A DNA stretch of 64,000 nucleotides from Branchiostoma lanceolatum (Eukaryota > Chordata > Leptocardii > Amphioxiformes > Branchiostomatidae), in assembly GCF_035083965.1 (NCBI RefSeq), contig NC_089722.1, positions 18,246,642 to 18,310,641 of the forward strand. Reading direction: 5' to 3'. This document shows, one piece after another, positions 12,507 through 24,500 of the stretch. The notes beneath the pieces are model-generated. The model was not told the origin of the DNA. It was given only the letters and a program-made list of their open reading frames with translations, and did no database searches. The translations under genes were made by a program, and so were the position numbers. Positions within the stretch are counted from its first letter, which is position 1, and every line of letters begins with the position of its first letter.

Positions 12507-13461
12507 TATCTTCAGTGCCACTGTTGTGATTGGATGATTACAGTCACGTGTTTGTGACGCAATTCAGCATCCGCCATATTGGTATGTTACTGAAAGACGC
12601 CTGCGAAGTCACAGTAAAAGAAATGTTAGTATGACACTTTATCTATGTTGGTTTACAAAAGAGTTCGAATGTTTACCAAAACAAAGAGATTGAACTCCCT
12701 ACTCAACCGAACACCGTGTGATGAGTTTCGTTTCTCTTGGTTTTCTGCTACCTCATAATGTCTGCTTTTTGCGTCTACATGCGCCATGAATATGCTCTCT
12801 ATGTGTGTACATGTATATGAATTTTTGTTCGCCATCACGGATTATTTTCATTACTGTTGTGAATTCACATGCAAAGGGCCTATTCATGACTATTACTGGT
12901 CAAAGCGATATTACAACGTGCGTTTTTAAAACGCTTTCTGTTTCAAAGAAGAGTTATGCTCTTTCCCGGCCCATTGGCTCCTAAGCAGCAATCAGACCAA
13001 GCGGCTACACTATTTTTATTTTCATTTGTGATCTACAATTCATTGACTGATGTCAAAGTATTAATTTTCTGGAAAATGGTATATTTTGCCGAGATTGTTA
13101 CGCAAGACCAATTTTAATTCCACGGAAATGACATTGAAGCAAACCTGTCCTTATATATCTTTTTTACGATACTTGGATATGGCAGATAAAAATTTACAGA
13201 TATGTTTACGCACGCACATCATTTGTACATTCGTGGGTATGTCACATGCCCAGTATAGTACCCAAAGTTCGGTCTAACTTACATAAGAGCAGCTTGTTGG
13301 AATGAGCCCAAATGACCACTATCTTGTTCACAGTAGGGCTAGAGGTGACTGATCAATCGGGTTGACTCCCTAAATATATTTCTTCTAAGTGCAAGCTTGT
13401 ATATTGTGATATAGTGTAAATAGCTAGATACACTGTTAAAGATCTGCAAAGAGGAAATAAA
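12507..13461 (+). other. 3' UTR of the channel gene
   Basis: No coding potential was seen after the TGA at 12504-12506. The AT-rich stretch leads to AATAAA at 13456-13461, followed by a T-rich downstream segment, so it is probably a roughly 1 kb 3' UTR. Confidence 0.5.
13456..13461 (+). terminator. Candidate poly(A) signal of the channel gene
   Basis: A canonical AATAAA sits 950 bp past the stop codon, on the right strand, and is followed by T-rich sequence. It is the best hexamer noticed in the interval; the cleavage site itself cannot be seen. Confidence 0.5.
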
Positions 13462-14061
13462 ATGTTTATCGAAATACACCGCAGTTGTCTGATTTTCATT
13501 TACAAAGATTCTCAATGGATCTTGTTTTTATGATAAGATCGATCAGAAACTAAAGAAATACTGTTGCGGGTTCAAACATTTGACGTGAATGAGACAAGGT
13601 TATCATAATAGCACCAGGGCAAAGTTATCGATTCACCTAAAAATATCGCGGTATGTATTTTCTCCTCTTATAAAATAAACAGGTGTGTCGGTAGAAGTAT
13701 TTCACATGCGGGTGGACTTCAGAAGTAAACCAGTCCAAAGTTAGCTAAGTTGTACCTTATGCTACTTCTATTCGGTTATCTTTCTAGTTGGTCAGAAAGA
13801 GCTGAATTATAACAGTCATAGCATCTCTTTTTTAAGATATTATAATCGAATAGGAATAATGCCAAATTACACGTAGGTTGAAAAGGCATTGTCAGGATAT
13901 GTGCCTTTACTTCCGTCAGCTATTGGTCCTGTACAAAAATGAGAATGATTAGTAGGTGGCACATTTCTACAACGTGCTGTGTAGTTCGAACCTTGATATC
14001 TGAACTATTCCCCACAGCATCCTTGTCTACCTACCACACCGGTTGATCGAAGATTGAAGCA

Positions 14062-14755
14062 ATGGAAGAAGCTGATCCACCTGGCTGCTTAAAGTCAGAT
14101 TGGAACTCGAAGACGGTGAAGATCCTACGTCTTGTGGCATTGCCGCTGGTCCTGTACGTGGCTGATGTGGTCACTGATCTAATGTTGGCCGTTCAGTACT
14201 ACAGTGGCGGTGATTCTATTTGGTTCGTGATTGTCCCGTCAATTGTAATGCATGTTTTCACTTGTGCAGGACTGACAACTGTGATGACATCCCCACACCA
14301 TGTTTATTGCTTGGTTGGGGGCTACACTTCCTACTGCTTGGTGTGGCAGTCATGTATTTCAACCTTCGCCTGATACTGATTGAAACGGAGATGGAATCAT
14401 GCTTAAGCGTTTGTTTCAACTACTCACTTTTGTGTGAAGCCATGTTGGAGTGCATCCCTCAGCTGTGTTTACAACTTTATATCATGATCTCTAGTAGTAA
14501 ACAGGTCAGCGTTCTGAAGGTCATCTCCATGGTGATATCACTGCTGGCCGTAGTCAAGGTTCTGGTAACATTTTGGTTTAATGAACAGAAAATCAACAGT
14601 GCATGCAGTGGAAAAGCACTACTTTTCGTTCTCTCGCTCACAACATGGAAATTCGTGGAACTCAGTGTTCGTGTGCTGCCATAGGGCTGTTTGTAACTGT
14701 CTTTAAAGCGTGGGCCTTCCTTCTCCTTGGAGTACACTGGCCGATAATGACACAA
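14062..14755 (+). pseudogene. XK-related (XKR) family copy 1, frame-broken
   Basis: XKR proteins are multipass membrane proteins; some members scramble phospholipids in apoptosis. From the ATG at 14062 the frame reads an XKR N terminus: motif GCLKSDWNSKTVKILRLV, then a first membrane segment and VADVVTDLMLA. The family reading then moves to another frame around 14270-14330 and continues with the hallmark EAMLECIPQLCLQLY and QVSVLKVISMVISLL. A second break lies at about 14680, where copy 2 has one more base, and the frame stops at VLP. Relative to copy 2, about 30 residues between the second and third helices are missing. I see no GT-AG intron that would repair the first break. An assembly error is the alternative. 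A related untranslated block lies upstream at about 13680-13810. Confidence 0.72.
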
Positions 14756-15973
14756 TGAAAGTCAGTGATTTTTTAAGGAAACGACAAATGCATGACAAAG
14801 ACGTTGCCTAGTTCTTCTTCATTGGCATTGTTACGTGTATTGTTACCTTCTCCAACGAATTCGGCTATAGATATATTCGCACTTTGAATGCTAGTTTGTT
14901 TGTTTTTGGTTGCTGGTTTTCTATTTTCTTCGCCTTGAACGCAAGTTAAATGTGTTCGATGATCCCAACTAATTACACTTTACGCAGAAAATCATTTAAA
15001 AAGTATTTGTATGTCGAACTTCTTGCCTGTGATGTGTTTACCGAATGAAATTATACTTGCGTTAATTGAGAACTATCTTTTGACAATAAGACCTCTCACC
15101 AGCGTCTTTAATTTTGTTTGCCATCTACACCTACTGTTTGTCAAATAAATCTGATCCTGTAGCAGTTACATGTCACTCTTAATCAATTGTTCAAGCCGCC
15201 CGACATGATGATGATGATGTAAGCACAAACGTCTGAAAATGATCTAATCATCAGTAATTGTCATGTAGAATTCAGTAGCTATTAATAGTGCACTAAGTGT
15301 ATGGTCGCACTGCAATGGCTACATCCAACAAACTTGTCCATTTTGTGTTACACGAACTTGGCCTGTCAACACGTTTTCTTTTGATCTTACTGATAAAAGA
15401 GTTTACAAACAGTCAAACATTATTCTTGAGGGTTTGTTCTAACATTGAAAGTAAATAAGGCAAAGTTACATATCATAAGTGAACAAATAACACCATGGCT
15501 AAAGTCCACAGAGCTACTGATTCAACCATCAATACAATGACAGCAGTGTAAACTATTGCTCCCCACCATAAAAACATCAGGTGTGATTTGTAGAAATGTT
15601 TGACAAAGAAGCGGACTTCAGCCTTAAACCTCCTGTCCAAAGTCAATCTGTACCGTGTACTGCTACAATCCGGTCCGATGCTTTTCTTGTCTTGGATATT
15701 TTGTGGGAGAAAGTTGAGTTATAGCAGGTAAAGTGTGTATTTCTGTGTTATCGAATAAGTGAAGTAACGTGTACTGAAAAGTTCCCCCTCCCTCCACATA
15801 ATCGGGACAACGGTCTGCTAACTTACCATGACAAGTCCCAACAAAATTGCTCAGACATTGATCTTTTGTTTAAATTGGATGAGGATGCGTTATAAGATTT
15901 TGACCTAAATAACTAAAAATCATCTTCAGCCTCATGTTTGTCTATCTCTTCCACCGATAGAGGCTAGAGGACA
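14756..15973 (+). other. Gap between XKR copies, with duplicated 5' untranslated block
   Basis: There is no coding sequence. A block at about 15580-15727 resembles 13680-13810 upstream of copy 1 (shared motifs include gcggacttcag and gtccaaagt). It ends in a donor-like cag|gtaaag at 15727/15728. An acceptor-like ccaccgatag precedes copy 2 at about 15960. The duplication therefore probably included a non-coding first exon. Confidence 0.45.
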
Positions 15974-16185
15974 ATGGAAACAACTACTGATCATCCCCCT
16001 TACCAACGGCCAGTCTCTTCCGCTTGGGATCCTGAATCGTCTACCCGCCAAAGTAGAGACCAGACGACCACGGAAGAAACAACGGATCAACCTGGATGCC
16101 TGAAGTCAGTCTGGAACTCTAAGACGGTGAAGATTCTACGCCTTGTGCTGTTCCCACTGGGCTTGTTCGTGGCTGATGTCGTCAC

Positions 16186-17758
16186 TAGGGGTGGGTACCG
16201 GTACAGAAAATTTCGGTCCGGTCCAGGTCCAGGTCCAGGTCCAGAGAGTCAGGTCCAGGTCCGGACCTGTACCTGTACCTGATTAAAGTTGTGTCGCAGT
16301 ACGTCATATTTTGGAGAGCGAGACACACGTAACGTTGGGTAACATAAATTCGGGATTTTTCCGATAATGGTTGACAGAAATCAATCTAGCAGAACAATAA
16401 ACCATCCTTTTTTTCTATTATTCTGTCAGTGTCATATACTATCTTTGCACTAATCATATATATGGTAGATTTTGTCTCTAGTCGTGCTGACACCATAATA
16501 TTTGAACTTGAAACTACCGTCCGCCGCACGCACAATGACAGTGCTGTCGGACAGGGGTGAACATTAATTCGGGAGAGAAGATTCCTCTTGAATATCTTAC
16601 CGCTAATTACATTTTATACAGCAGCTATTCGTTCCATCCTTGGCTTGAGGAGAGTGCTATGAATATAGACGTGTCCAAGTAAAAAAAATACACGAAAAAA
16701 CGGCCGTACCCCACACATCAGGCCTCCGGGAACAACCCGTGTGTTGAGTCGGTAGAACGTCATTCAAAGTCAACCCCCACCGTCATGGAAATTTGTACAT
16801 TATTTATCGGGGCGTTAGCTGGATGCCGTAGAAATGGTAATTATACTATGTCCATGTGTTTCTGCTTGTGCTAAGAGCAAACTTTGAGGAAAATATCGCC
16901 ATCAGTCCACTATCACACACAACATTTAGACAAAAAAGTGTTCCTCGCAAACGTTTGTCGTCTGCCGAATAGCAGGATTCTGGGTAACGAATATGGTGGC
17001 GGGAAAATTCGCCGTAGTGCTGTAGCCATTGGTTGTAGCAACAAAGATGCGTTCTGATGATTAATCACACTTAGAGTCCAGTTGTAGGTTAGCAAAAGAG
17101 ATTCTAATAAGTTGTATTGTAAACAATTGTGTTGAGCAGGAAGCGGATGTGACATTTGTCTTATAAACCAGCGAACAACTATGCTGTATAATTCTCCCAC
17201 GAAGCCCTCAGACTGTGACAATAAGGGGCGGAGAGTTTTTGACGTAGCCAACTTCTAATGCATGGTTATCGAAGCTTTTCAGACAGTGTTCTGAATACGT
17301 TAGTCTGTCAAGTGTGCATTTCTAGCGGTATTACTGATGTTGCATCTAGCACATATCCCTAAATACCCTGTTTTCGAAAAATCCCGAATTTAAGTACCCC
17401 GCGAATTTATGTTACCCAACGTTAAAGGTCTCTGTGAGTCCTACAAATTATGTTCAAATTGTATATTAGAATAATATGATTATTCTCGGTGTACACTTAT
17501 GTGCACTAGCCGTCTGTTGACTCATCTACAAATGATTCACAGCTAACGTCTTCGAAAAGGGCAACCACGACTCGTTAAATCCGCTATTTTGTATTTTCTT
17601 AGACCGGTTATGTGACCGCCTGCTGGTAGTCTGGTACTGTGAATTTTCTAATCGGTCTATAGGCCGGTCCACTGATTTTCTCTGGACCGGTTTTTTTGGA
17701 CCGGTCCATAAGAAAATACCGGTTTTGTACCGGTACACGGTACCGGTACCCACCCCTA
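16186..17758. mobile_element. Non-autonomous hAT-type DNA transposon, long copy
   Basis: The terminal inverted repeats begin TAGGGGTGGGTACCGGTAC and end with its complement. The 8-bp target duplication gtcgtcac is exact at 16178-16185 and 17759-17766. An 8-bp duplication plus a TAGGGGTGGG-type end is the signature of the hAT superfamily. A GGTCCA hexamer microrepeat follows the left end. There is no transposase frame. Comparison with the 476-bp copy at 20522 shows that the extra length comes mostly from a nested element (16333-17421). Confidence 0.9.
16333..17421. mobile_element. Inverted-repeat element nested in the hAT copy
   Basis: The ends read cgttgggtaacataaattcg on the left and its complement on the right (17402-17421). 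The short hAT copy at 20522 provides the empty site: cacacg joined to ttaaag. Here the left flank is TAA and the right flank TTAA, consistent with a TAA/TTAA-type target duplication. Just inside, a second pair of arms (gggattttt / aaaaatccc) extends the pairing. No transposase was recognised. Confidence 0.8.
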
Positions 17759-18519
17759 GTCGTCACTGATCTAATGCTGGCGGCTAGGTACTACAATGAC
17801 GGGGATCTTCTATTATTTATTCCAACGTTTGCACTTGCGACTGTCCCGTTGCTTTTGACGAACATTTTCTCAATAAGGGCAATAATAATGTTCGGGAATC
17901 GTGATTGGGAATGGTGGAAGTCCCACTGGACAGTTCTTCCAATTGGGGTTGTGCTATTTGTCCTGCATCTGAGCATGATCTCCATGTATGCCATCATCTT
18001 TTACATGATACTGATTGGCGAAGAAATAGGAGCAAGTTTTAGCTGCGAGTTGAACAACATTGCTATGTTGGAAGCCATGTTAGAGAGCGTCCCTCAGCTG
18101 TGCCTACAGCTCTATACCGTTCTCTCTACAGGACAACAGGTCAGCGTCCTGAAGGTCACCAGCATGGTGATATCATTGCTAGCAGCAGTGAAAAATTTGG
18201 TGATATTTTGGCACAAGAAACAGACAAACAGTGGTTTACTTTTCGTTGTTTCATTCACAGTATGGAAATTAATCGAACTCAGTGTTCGTGTACTTGTCAT
18301 AGGGCTGTTTGCCCATGCCTTTGGCATTTTCACCGTTTTCGTCATTATGGGACACTGGATGATAATTGGACTTGCCTACATGTGGATTACTCCACAAGAT
18401 AGATGCAACGAGTTTTATCTAATGACAACATTCGCGGACACGTTCACTTTGAGTACGAGGTTTACTATGGCAAATAACATCCCTTTCCGGGTGAACACCG
18501 TTCTGACGTTGCTAGGTAA

Positions 18520-19287
18520 CATCACCACTACTTTTGATGCCAGACTCGACAACCTTCACACCCAGTTAAACTGGCAAACAGTCAAAGAAAGACTTTTCAC
18601 TAGCACCATCTGTGCATTCCACAAAATTGTCAATGAGGATAAACCTAAATGTATTTTCAAAGAATTGCAAAGAATCGAATCGACGCACACACACAACACG
18701 AGACTGTCACAAAGAGGGGCGTTCACACTAGCCAAACCAAGGACTAAAGCTAAAACCAGGACATTTGTATACAGGAGCATAAAAACATACAACACCCTAC
18801 CTTCACACATCACAGCTGGAAATGCTCGCACATTCAAAGAACACATCAAGCAATTGAGAAATGGAAAGAACAAGCACATGCGTCTTGACACATGGTGGTA
18901 CTTTTTATATATGATTAGTATATCGAAGTTATTATATTAATATGTTTATCATTATGATTACCTTTGTTTATATTTATGTTCAGTTCATTCATTATGTTAA
19001 ACAATTTTTGGTATTGCTTCTGGGTTTCCTTGTGTACATTATCTATACAATGATTCCGTTTTTTATGTTGACCTCTGACCTCTCCGCTCATTTTAAGTTC
19101 ATCAGGTTTGATCTTGTATGATTTACTATCTAGCAATTGTTTTCGTTCTTCCTGTATTTGAATTAATTGTATTGTTCCTTTATTGATATTCTTGTATTTA
19201 GTTAGCCGGACTCCAGGAAGATTAGTGTATTAATTGTTATGATTGTACACTAATGGAGATCTTAATAAAACAAACAAACAAACAAAC
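18520..19287 (+). mobile_element. LINE (non-LTR retrotransposon) 3' end, truncated
   Basis: The open frame changes character near 18520. It becomes the C-terminal tail typical of non-LTR reverse-transcriptase proteins: a hydrophilic helix ending in LNWQTVKERL, then a T-R-L-S-Q-R-G stretch and Y-R-S-I-K-T-Y-N-T-L-P-S. It stops near 18940. About 330 bp of 3' UTR follows and ends in an (AAAC)n tail at about 19267-19287. The 5' boundary is uncertain by about 100 bp because the frame happens to stay open across the XKR junction. A target duplication could not be identified. Confidence 0.72.
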
Positions 19288-19488
19288 ATGGTGACGATGT
19301 GGTACACCCTGAAGATACAACAGAACTGGTACGACACCCCTGCCCTAGCTGGTATAGTGGTGGGGTCCGTAGTATCTGCTGCATGCGCCGTGGGTTTTAA
19401 GTACCGTTATGAATCTTATGATGTTGGTGAAAAAAATGTGCTGCTGCAAAGCCCGCCCGAACAGGGTGAGTCCAGAACAAAACAATGA

Positions 19489-20521
19489 AAATCTGTGATA
19501 TTTACAGGAAGATGTAAAAACCGGGTGAATCCGGCAGGTAGCAATTTATTAGCCTCGGTACTATCCTACGTAGTAAGTTAAGGCTGACTCCTCTATTTTG
19601 CTTGCTAACAGGGATTCTGTAACTACGGAGGATGGTATCCATACTAAGAATTTATCTCTGCTATAGTGGTAGATAGATCTTAGACTCAGACTTCAAATGA
19701 GTGCTTTCATGTTTTTCACGGATCTGGTTTAAAATTGTACTACTGTATATGAATATTGCATTGTTGGTTTTATCAAAGCAAAAAATAAAAACAAAATAAT
19801 TTTCTATAGCTCATCAGTATTCATGATATTGAAAGATTTCCAGCAATAATGTGAGACCCCCAAACAAAATGCAACCATATCAGCGATATGATCTAAACAA
19901 GCTCTTCTTGCAATGTGAAGTGATAGGAAAAGAATGAGATACAATGAGAAAACAAGTCTGCCATATTTCATTACCATCATTTATTATACTGCAACACCTT
20001 ATCAGAACACATGGATTGACTATGATTACCGAATATGGAAATGATGTTATAGCGTCGACTTATCTTTATATGGTGAATATGATTATGGAATACTGATTGT
20101 AACGTTATCTTTGTAAAACAATTTATGTTCTATTTTCCGATGGTATGTTAAAAGGACCCCTGACCTCCTCCCTTGAACTCTTGAAAAACGGCCTTGGCCG
20201 AATGAGTGTATATGGTATACTTTCGAGGTTAAATAAAGGTTGAAAAAAAAGAGAAGAATAAGCATAGCCTGAAGTCCAGCCTTGTTAGCTTTGATCCCCT
20301 CCCAACGTTGCTACCCCATTGGCAATGTTGGGACCAAAGCGAACAAGGCTGGACTCCAGACTAGAATAAGCATACATGCATTAGCCCCAGTATTGAATTG
20401 CGTTATCTCTTATATATATCGGGTACACCAAGACTGCCACCTTTCAAAGATTGTCAGTTTAGCACAATGCAGCATCAGCAATCCCAAGGAATGCACACTT
20501 AAGATATCCGGCTGTTCAAGA
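19489..20521. other. Intergenic, AT-rich, with one small hairpin
   Basis: No gene is visible. A possible transcript end (aataaaggttgaaaaaaaa) lies at 20231-20250. An 83-bp inverted repeat follows at 20273-20355. Confidence 0.45.
20273..20355. repeat. Short inverted repeat (hairpin)
   Basis: The left arm begins agtccagccttgtt and the right arm ends aacaaggctggact; the inner parts also pair with mismatches around cccaac/gttggg. The form suits a small foldback MITE remnant. Confidence 0.75.
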
Positions 20522-20997
20522 TAGGGGTGGGTACCGGTACATAAAATTCCGGTCCAGGTCCAGGGGGTCAGGTCCAGGTCCAGGTCCGGACCTGTACCTG
20601 TACCTGTACCTGATTATAGTAGTGTCGCAGTACATCATATTTTGGAGAGCGAGACACACGTTAAAGTCTCCAAACGTCATGTCTGGAACGATATAATTTC
20701 TTAGGTTTGCACTTTGTCTCAAAGCTATAACTATACTCTCCTCGCCGTCTGTTTACTCATCTTTTAAGTGTTTCTAGATATGATTCACAGCTAACGTCTT
20801 CAAAAACGACTTGTTAAATCTAATGTTTTGTATTTTCTTGGACCAGTTATGTGGCCGCCTGCTCGTAGCCTGGTACTATGAATTTTTTAATTGGTCGATA
20901 GGCCGGTCCACAGATTTTTTACGGACCGTTTTTTTTTTATCGGTCCATTAAGAAATGCCGGTTTTGTACCGGTACACGGTACTGGTACCCACCCCTA
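20522..20997. mobile_element. Non-autonomous hAT-type DNA transposon, 476-bp copy
   Basis: It has the same ends as the 16186-17758 copy (TAGGGGTGGGTACCGGTAC and its complement), the same GGTCCA microrepeat and the same internal sequence without the nested insertion. Flanking 8-mers are gttcaaga (20514-20521) and gttccaga (20998-21005), a target duplication with one mismatch. Confidence 0.88.
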
Positions 20998-21230
20998 GTT
21001 CCAGACATTCTCAAGAAGGCATCCATAACACATATCTTTTAATGTGGCAGTCATAGGGTACTATGAAATATGAGAGTTGATGTTACATCCCCTGCAATGC
21101 AGTGGTCCATTCTGTCAAACAGACAAGTATATACCCTATCTATAAATTCTGTTATCATCTTAGTAAAACTTTATCTAGGATGCTTCTTGCAGGCTTGCAA
21201 GAGTCATTTACAGAGTTGGAATACTACAAT

Positions 21231-21236
21231 TTTATT
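21231..21236 (-). terminator. Candidate poly(A) signal of VKOR
   Basis: TTTATT on the + strand reads AATAAA on the - strand, about 330 bp past the VKOR stop codon. Position and orientation fit, but other AT-rich sites exist nearby. Confidence 0.35.
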
Positions 21237-21567
21237 ATCTGGGATGCTGTAGATTATAACAAAATCCTTCTTGTGGGTTTGGAATCTTTGATATCCATGA
21301 ACACAATTGCACAAGTGATTCAACTCAAACTATGAACAAACGTATAATGGTATAAATCAATAAGCAATTTTACCTGGCCTTTTCTACAACTGAAGATACT
21401 GACATTGAACTTCATCATAATCTAGGTCAAATAAACCATAGCTTTGATAGTCTTACACTAATACAAATGAAACTACTAGTATGTGATTAACATTATCATC
21501 AGATTCTGTACTACTAGTACATAATAAAAAGAACATATCATTTTACAGATACAACGTAAGTCTTTGA

Positions 21568-24500
21568 TTACTGCCTTTTCTTCAATAGTGCATTCCTTTG
21601 TATCAATACCCGTTTGATATTGACAATAAGTAGTAAGGTATTGATGACATAAGTGCTGATGCAGACGATACAGGCGTCCTGTAAGATGAAGTATAAGATG
21701 TACGCCAGGTAGACACAGCCGAGACACGACAGGACAGATGTCGCCAGGAGGACGATGGAGGCAGACATACCCGGGACAACACCTGGTGGGGACAAGACAG
21801 TCGGTTTTTGTTGGTAAAGTAAACAATGGTAAGAATCATGTACTGTAAACCATAGGTTATGATGTTTCTCACTCAATCAGTTACTCACTCAGTCACTCAC
21901 TCTGTCACTCACTAACTCACTCACCACTCACTCACTCTCAATCACTCTCACTCTCACACTCCCTCACTCACTCACTCACTCACACACACACTCACACTCA
22001 CTCACTCACACACACACACACACACACACTCGCTCACTCACTCACCACTCACTCACTCACTCACCACTCACTCACACTCACTCACTCACACACACTCACT
22101 CATGCACCCACCCCCACTCACTCACTCACTCACTCACTCTCTAGCTCTCACACTCACATTCTCTCACACTCACTCACTCACTCACTCACTCACTCACTCA
22201 TGCACTCACTCACCCAATGAGACTACTGAAATAAGTGAAATAAAAGAAGAAGTGAAGGACTGAACAAAGTCACAATTTCATATGTTATGACCATTGCAAA
22301 TTCTTCACAAAATCTCCAGTGTGATGCTGGATCATCTTTAATGACTTAATTATCTTCGCCGAGTACTTGTACTCGGAGAAGATTATGTTTTCGGTTGAAA
22401 AATCTGTTGGGTGGGTCTGAATGTATGTCAGGAGCATAACTCAAGAAAACTTCAATGAATCTTTATGACTATCGGTAGGTGTGTAGTGGTTGTGCAAAGG
22501 AAGGTCAAGGTCGAAAATGGTTGACCTTGCATTTTTCAACAGTACTGCAGCGGACTTTGCATTTTTGTGTGTTCGTATGTAGGCAAAAAAGTGACAGAAA
22601 CGTTGATGGATCTTCGTGATTTTTTGCAGGTGTGTAGATGTTGTGAAAACGGAGGTCAAGTTCAAAAAGAGTTCCCCTTGTATTTTCCTTCGGTACTGCA
22701 GCGGGCTTTGTGTGGATGTGTATTTGTATGTCGCCAGCATAACTCAAGAAGCTGTTGATGGATCTGTACGATATCTAGTGGATGGGTAGGGTTTACAGAA
22801 AGGAAGGTCAAGTTCGATAATGGGCCTTCTAGCGGGCACCTAAGGTACTGCAACAGAGCTTCAAAATTTGGAGGCATATTTTCTGAAAGTGCTATGGTCA
22901 TGATTTTTGTGTGGTAGATAGTTCATGCCACAGAAAGTAAGTTCTGTAAATTTGAGCCCCCTAGCGGCTTGTAAAGAACTGCAGTGGGTGTTTTTGTTTT
23001 GACATTCGGACATGAATAACTTGAGAAGGGGTTGACAGATCGTCGTGATATTTGGTATTTACAGAGCTCAGATGGTGCTTTAAATCATAATCAAAGACTA
23101 ATTATGCAAATCAGGAGCTAATTTGCATAATTAGAAAGGAAAGTTTGTTAACCCACTGCATTTCATAATCGGATTTCATGTCGCATTTCATGGGACTGTC
23201 AGGTCATGTAACCAGATGGCCTTGCATAAACGTACATGTAGGTCAAATAAATAAACTATCCTCCAAGCAGAGGTGTGGGTCCTGCTGGTTTTTAACGCGT
23301 TCAGCTTAGGCATTTTTTAATTTGTTCACCACGATTGGCGACATAATGAAAAGGGGACAAAACAGAAAGCCGAACAAAAACACCTAAAAACACGTCAAAA
23401 ACCAGCCAGACCCACTCCTCTGCTTGGAGAGTACACTGTACCAAAACTGCACCACTGCTAGGTGCGGAAATGTCACATGTACATGTACTATGTCTTTCAA
23501 AATGTGTATGATATGGAATAAAGATTTATTCTATTCATATATATTGACTGTATCATTTCATCATCACTTTCAACTTACAACACTGCAATATCGAACCTTT
23601 GTGGCCCATATAATATCAACATACTCATATTTTTTCATGACCAGTTATAACATATACATTTGTATCAGCACACTCTACACATATACTAGTCCTGTACCAC
23701 CAAATGATTTTTAACCCCATCTAGACTGGACTCATTCGCCCCATCATAACTTCCAAATGGTATGGTGCATGATCAAATTTGCAGGGGGTGATAAGCACGT
23801 AAATATCAATCACTCTCCATAATAAGCCTTGATTATTTGGCGAAGATAATGTGTTCGTGGAACTCTAGTTACCTTCGTCGACGAATGGTTTCGTCGAGAA
23901 GGTTATTCGATGGTGCTTGTCTGTGTGTCTGTTAGTGAACAGAATAAGTCGAGAACGCCTGGATGGTTTGTTGTCGTAGTTGGTGTGTCGGTGTGTATGT
24001 GGGAAATCTCAAGATGATTAGATTTTGGGCGAAGTGTTTTGCATAATTAACGAGAAAAGTGTAAAAATGTGTTACATGTTGTATGCTGAAGTATGTGTAC
24101 GTGTCGGCTGTGTTTTTCCAAGGCGTCATGCATAGGGCAAGAAGGTCCTGAGGGGTCATGTTGAGGGCAGGAAACGTCAGTTACACAAATTGGCTGTGAG
24201 CCAGCTGTAGGCATAATGGTAAGGTAGTCTCCAAGCAGACCTATGGGTTGGCTATAGCAGGGGCAGGTTTTGCTTCAGACTGTGAAAGGGAATTACTCAA
24301 GAAGGGCTCGGTGGATGGTCATAAATTTCTGTAAGTACATAGCTTGAGTGCTGATGTACATGATTAGATACTTATTATGCAAATCAGTATCTAATTTGCA
24401 TAATTAATTAGGAAAGTTTATACATCCATCAATTTCCATGATAGGACTCTTAAACATGTGACATATGTAACTGAGGAAGAGAGAAATATTAATAGATATC

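Larger units (their letters stand above)
15974..19488 (+). pseudogene. XK-related (XKR) family copy 2, split by transposons
   Basis: The reading starts at ATG 15974 with a longer, charged N terminus, then GCLKSVWNSKTVKILRLV and VADVVT up to 16185. A hAT-type insertion occupies 16186-17758. Reading resumes after the target duplication with TDLMLAARYY and runs through several helices, with EAMLESVPQLCLQLY and QVSVLKVTSMVISLLAAVK, to about 18400. LINE 3' sequence follows to 19287. From 19288 (MVTMWYTLKIQQNWYD, then PALAGIVVG) the last XKR membrane segment is readable, stopping at 19488. The loop normally found before that last segment is not seen, so sequence was probably lost at the LINE. With an insertion inside a coding exon, this copy cannot make a normal protein on this haplotype. 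Confidence 0.72.

Noticed and set aside
21870..22214. Regular repeat array considered as CRISPR
   Set aside because: It is a tetranucleotide microsatellite with no spacers, in an animal intron.
22441..22901. Overlapping - strand frames of 79-99 codons
   Set aside because: They arise from the 150-bp internal tandem units of a transposon and resemble one another because the units do.
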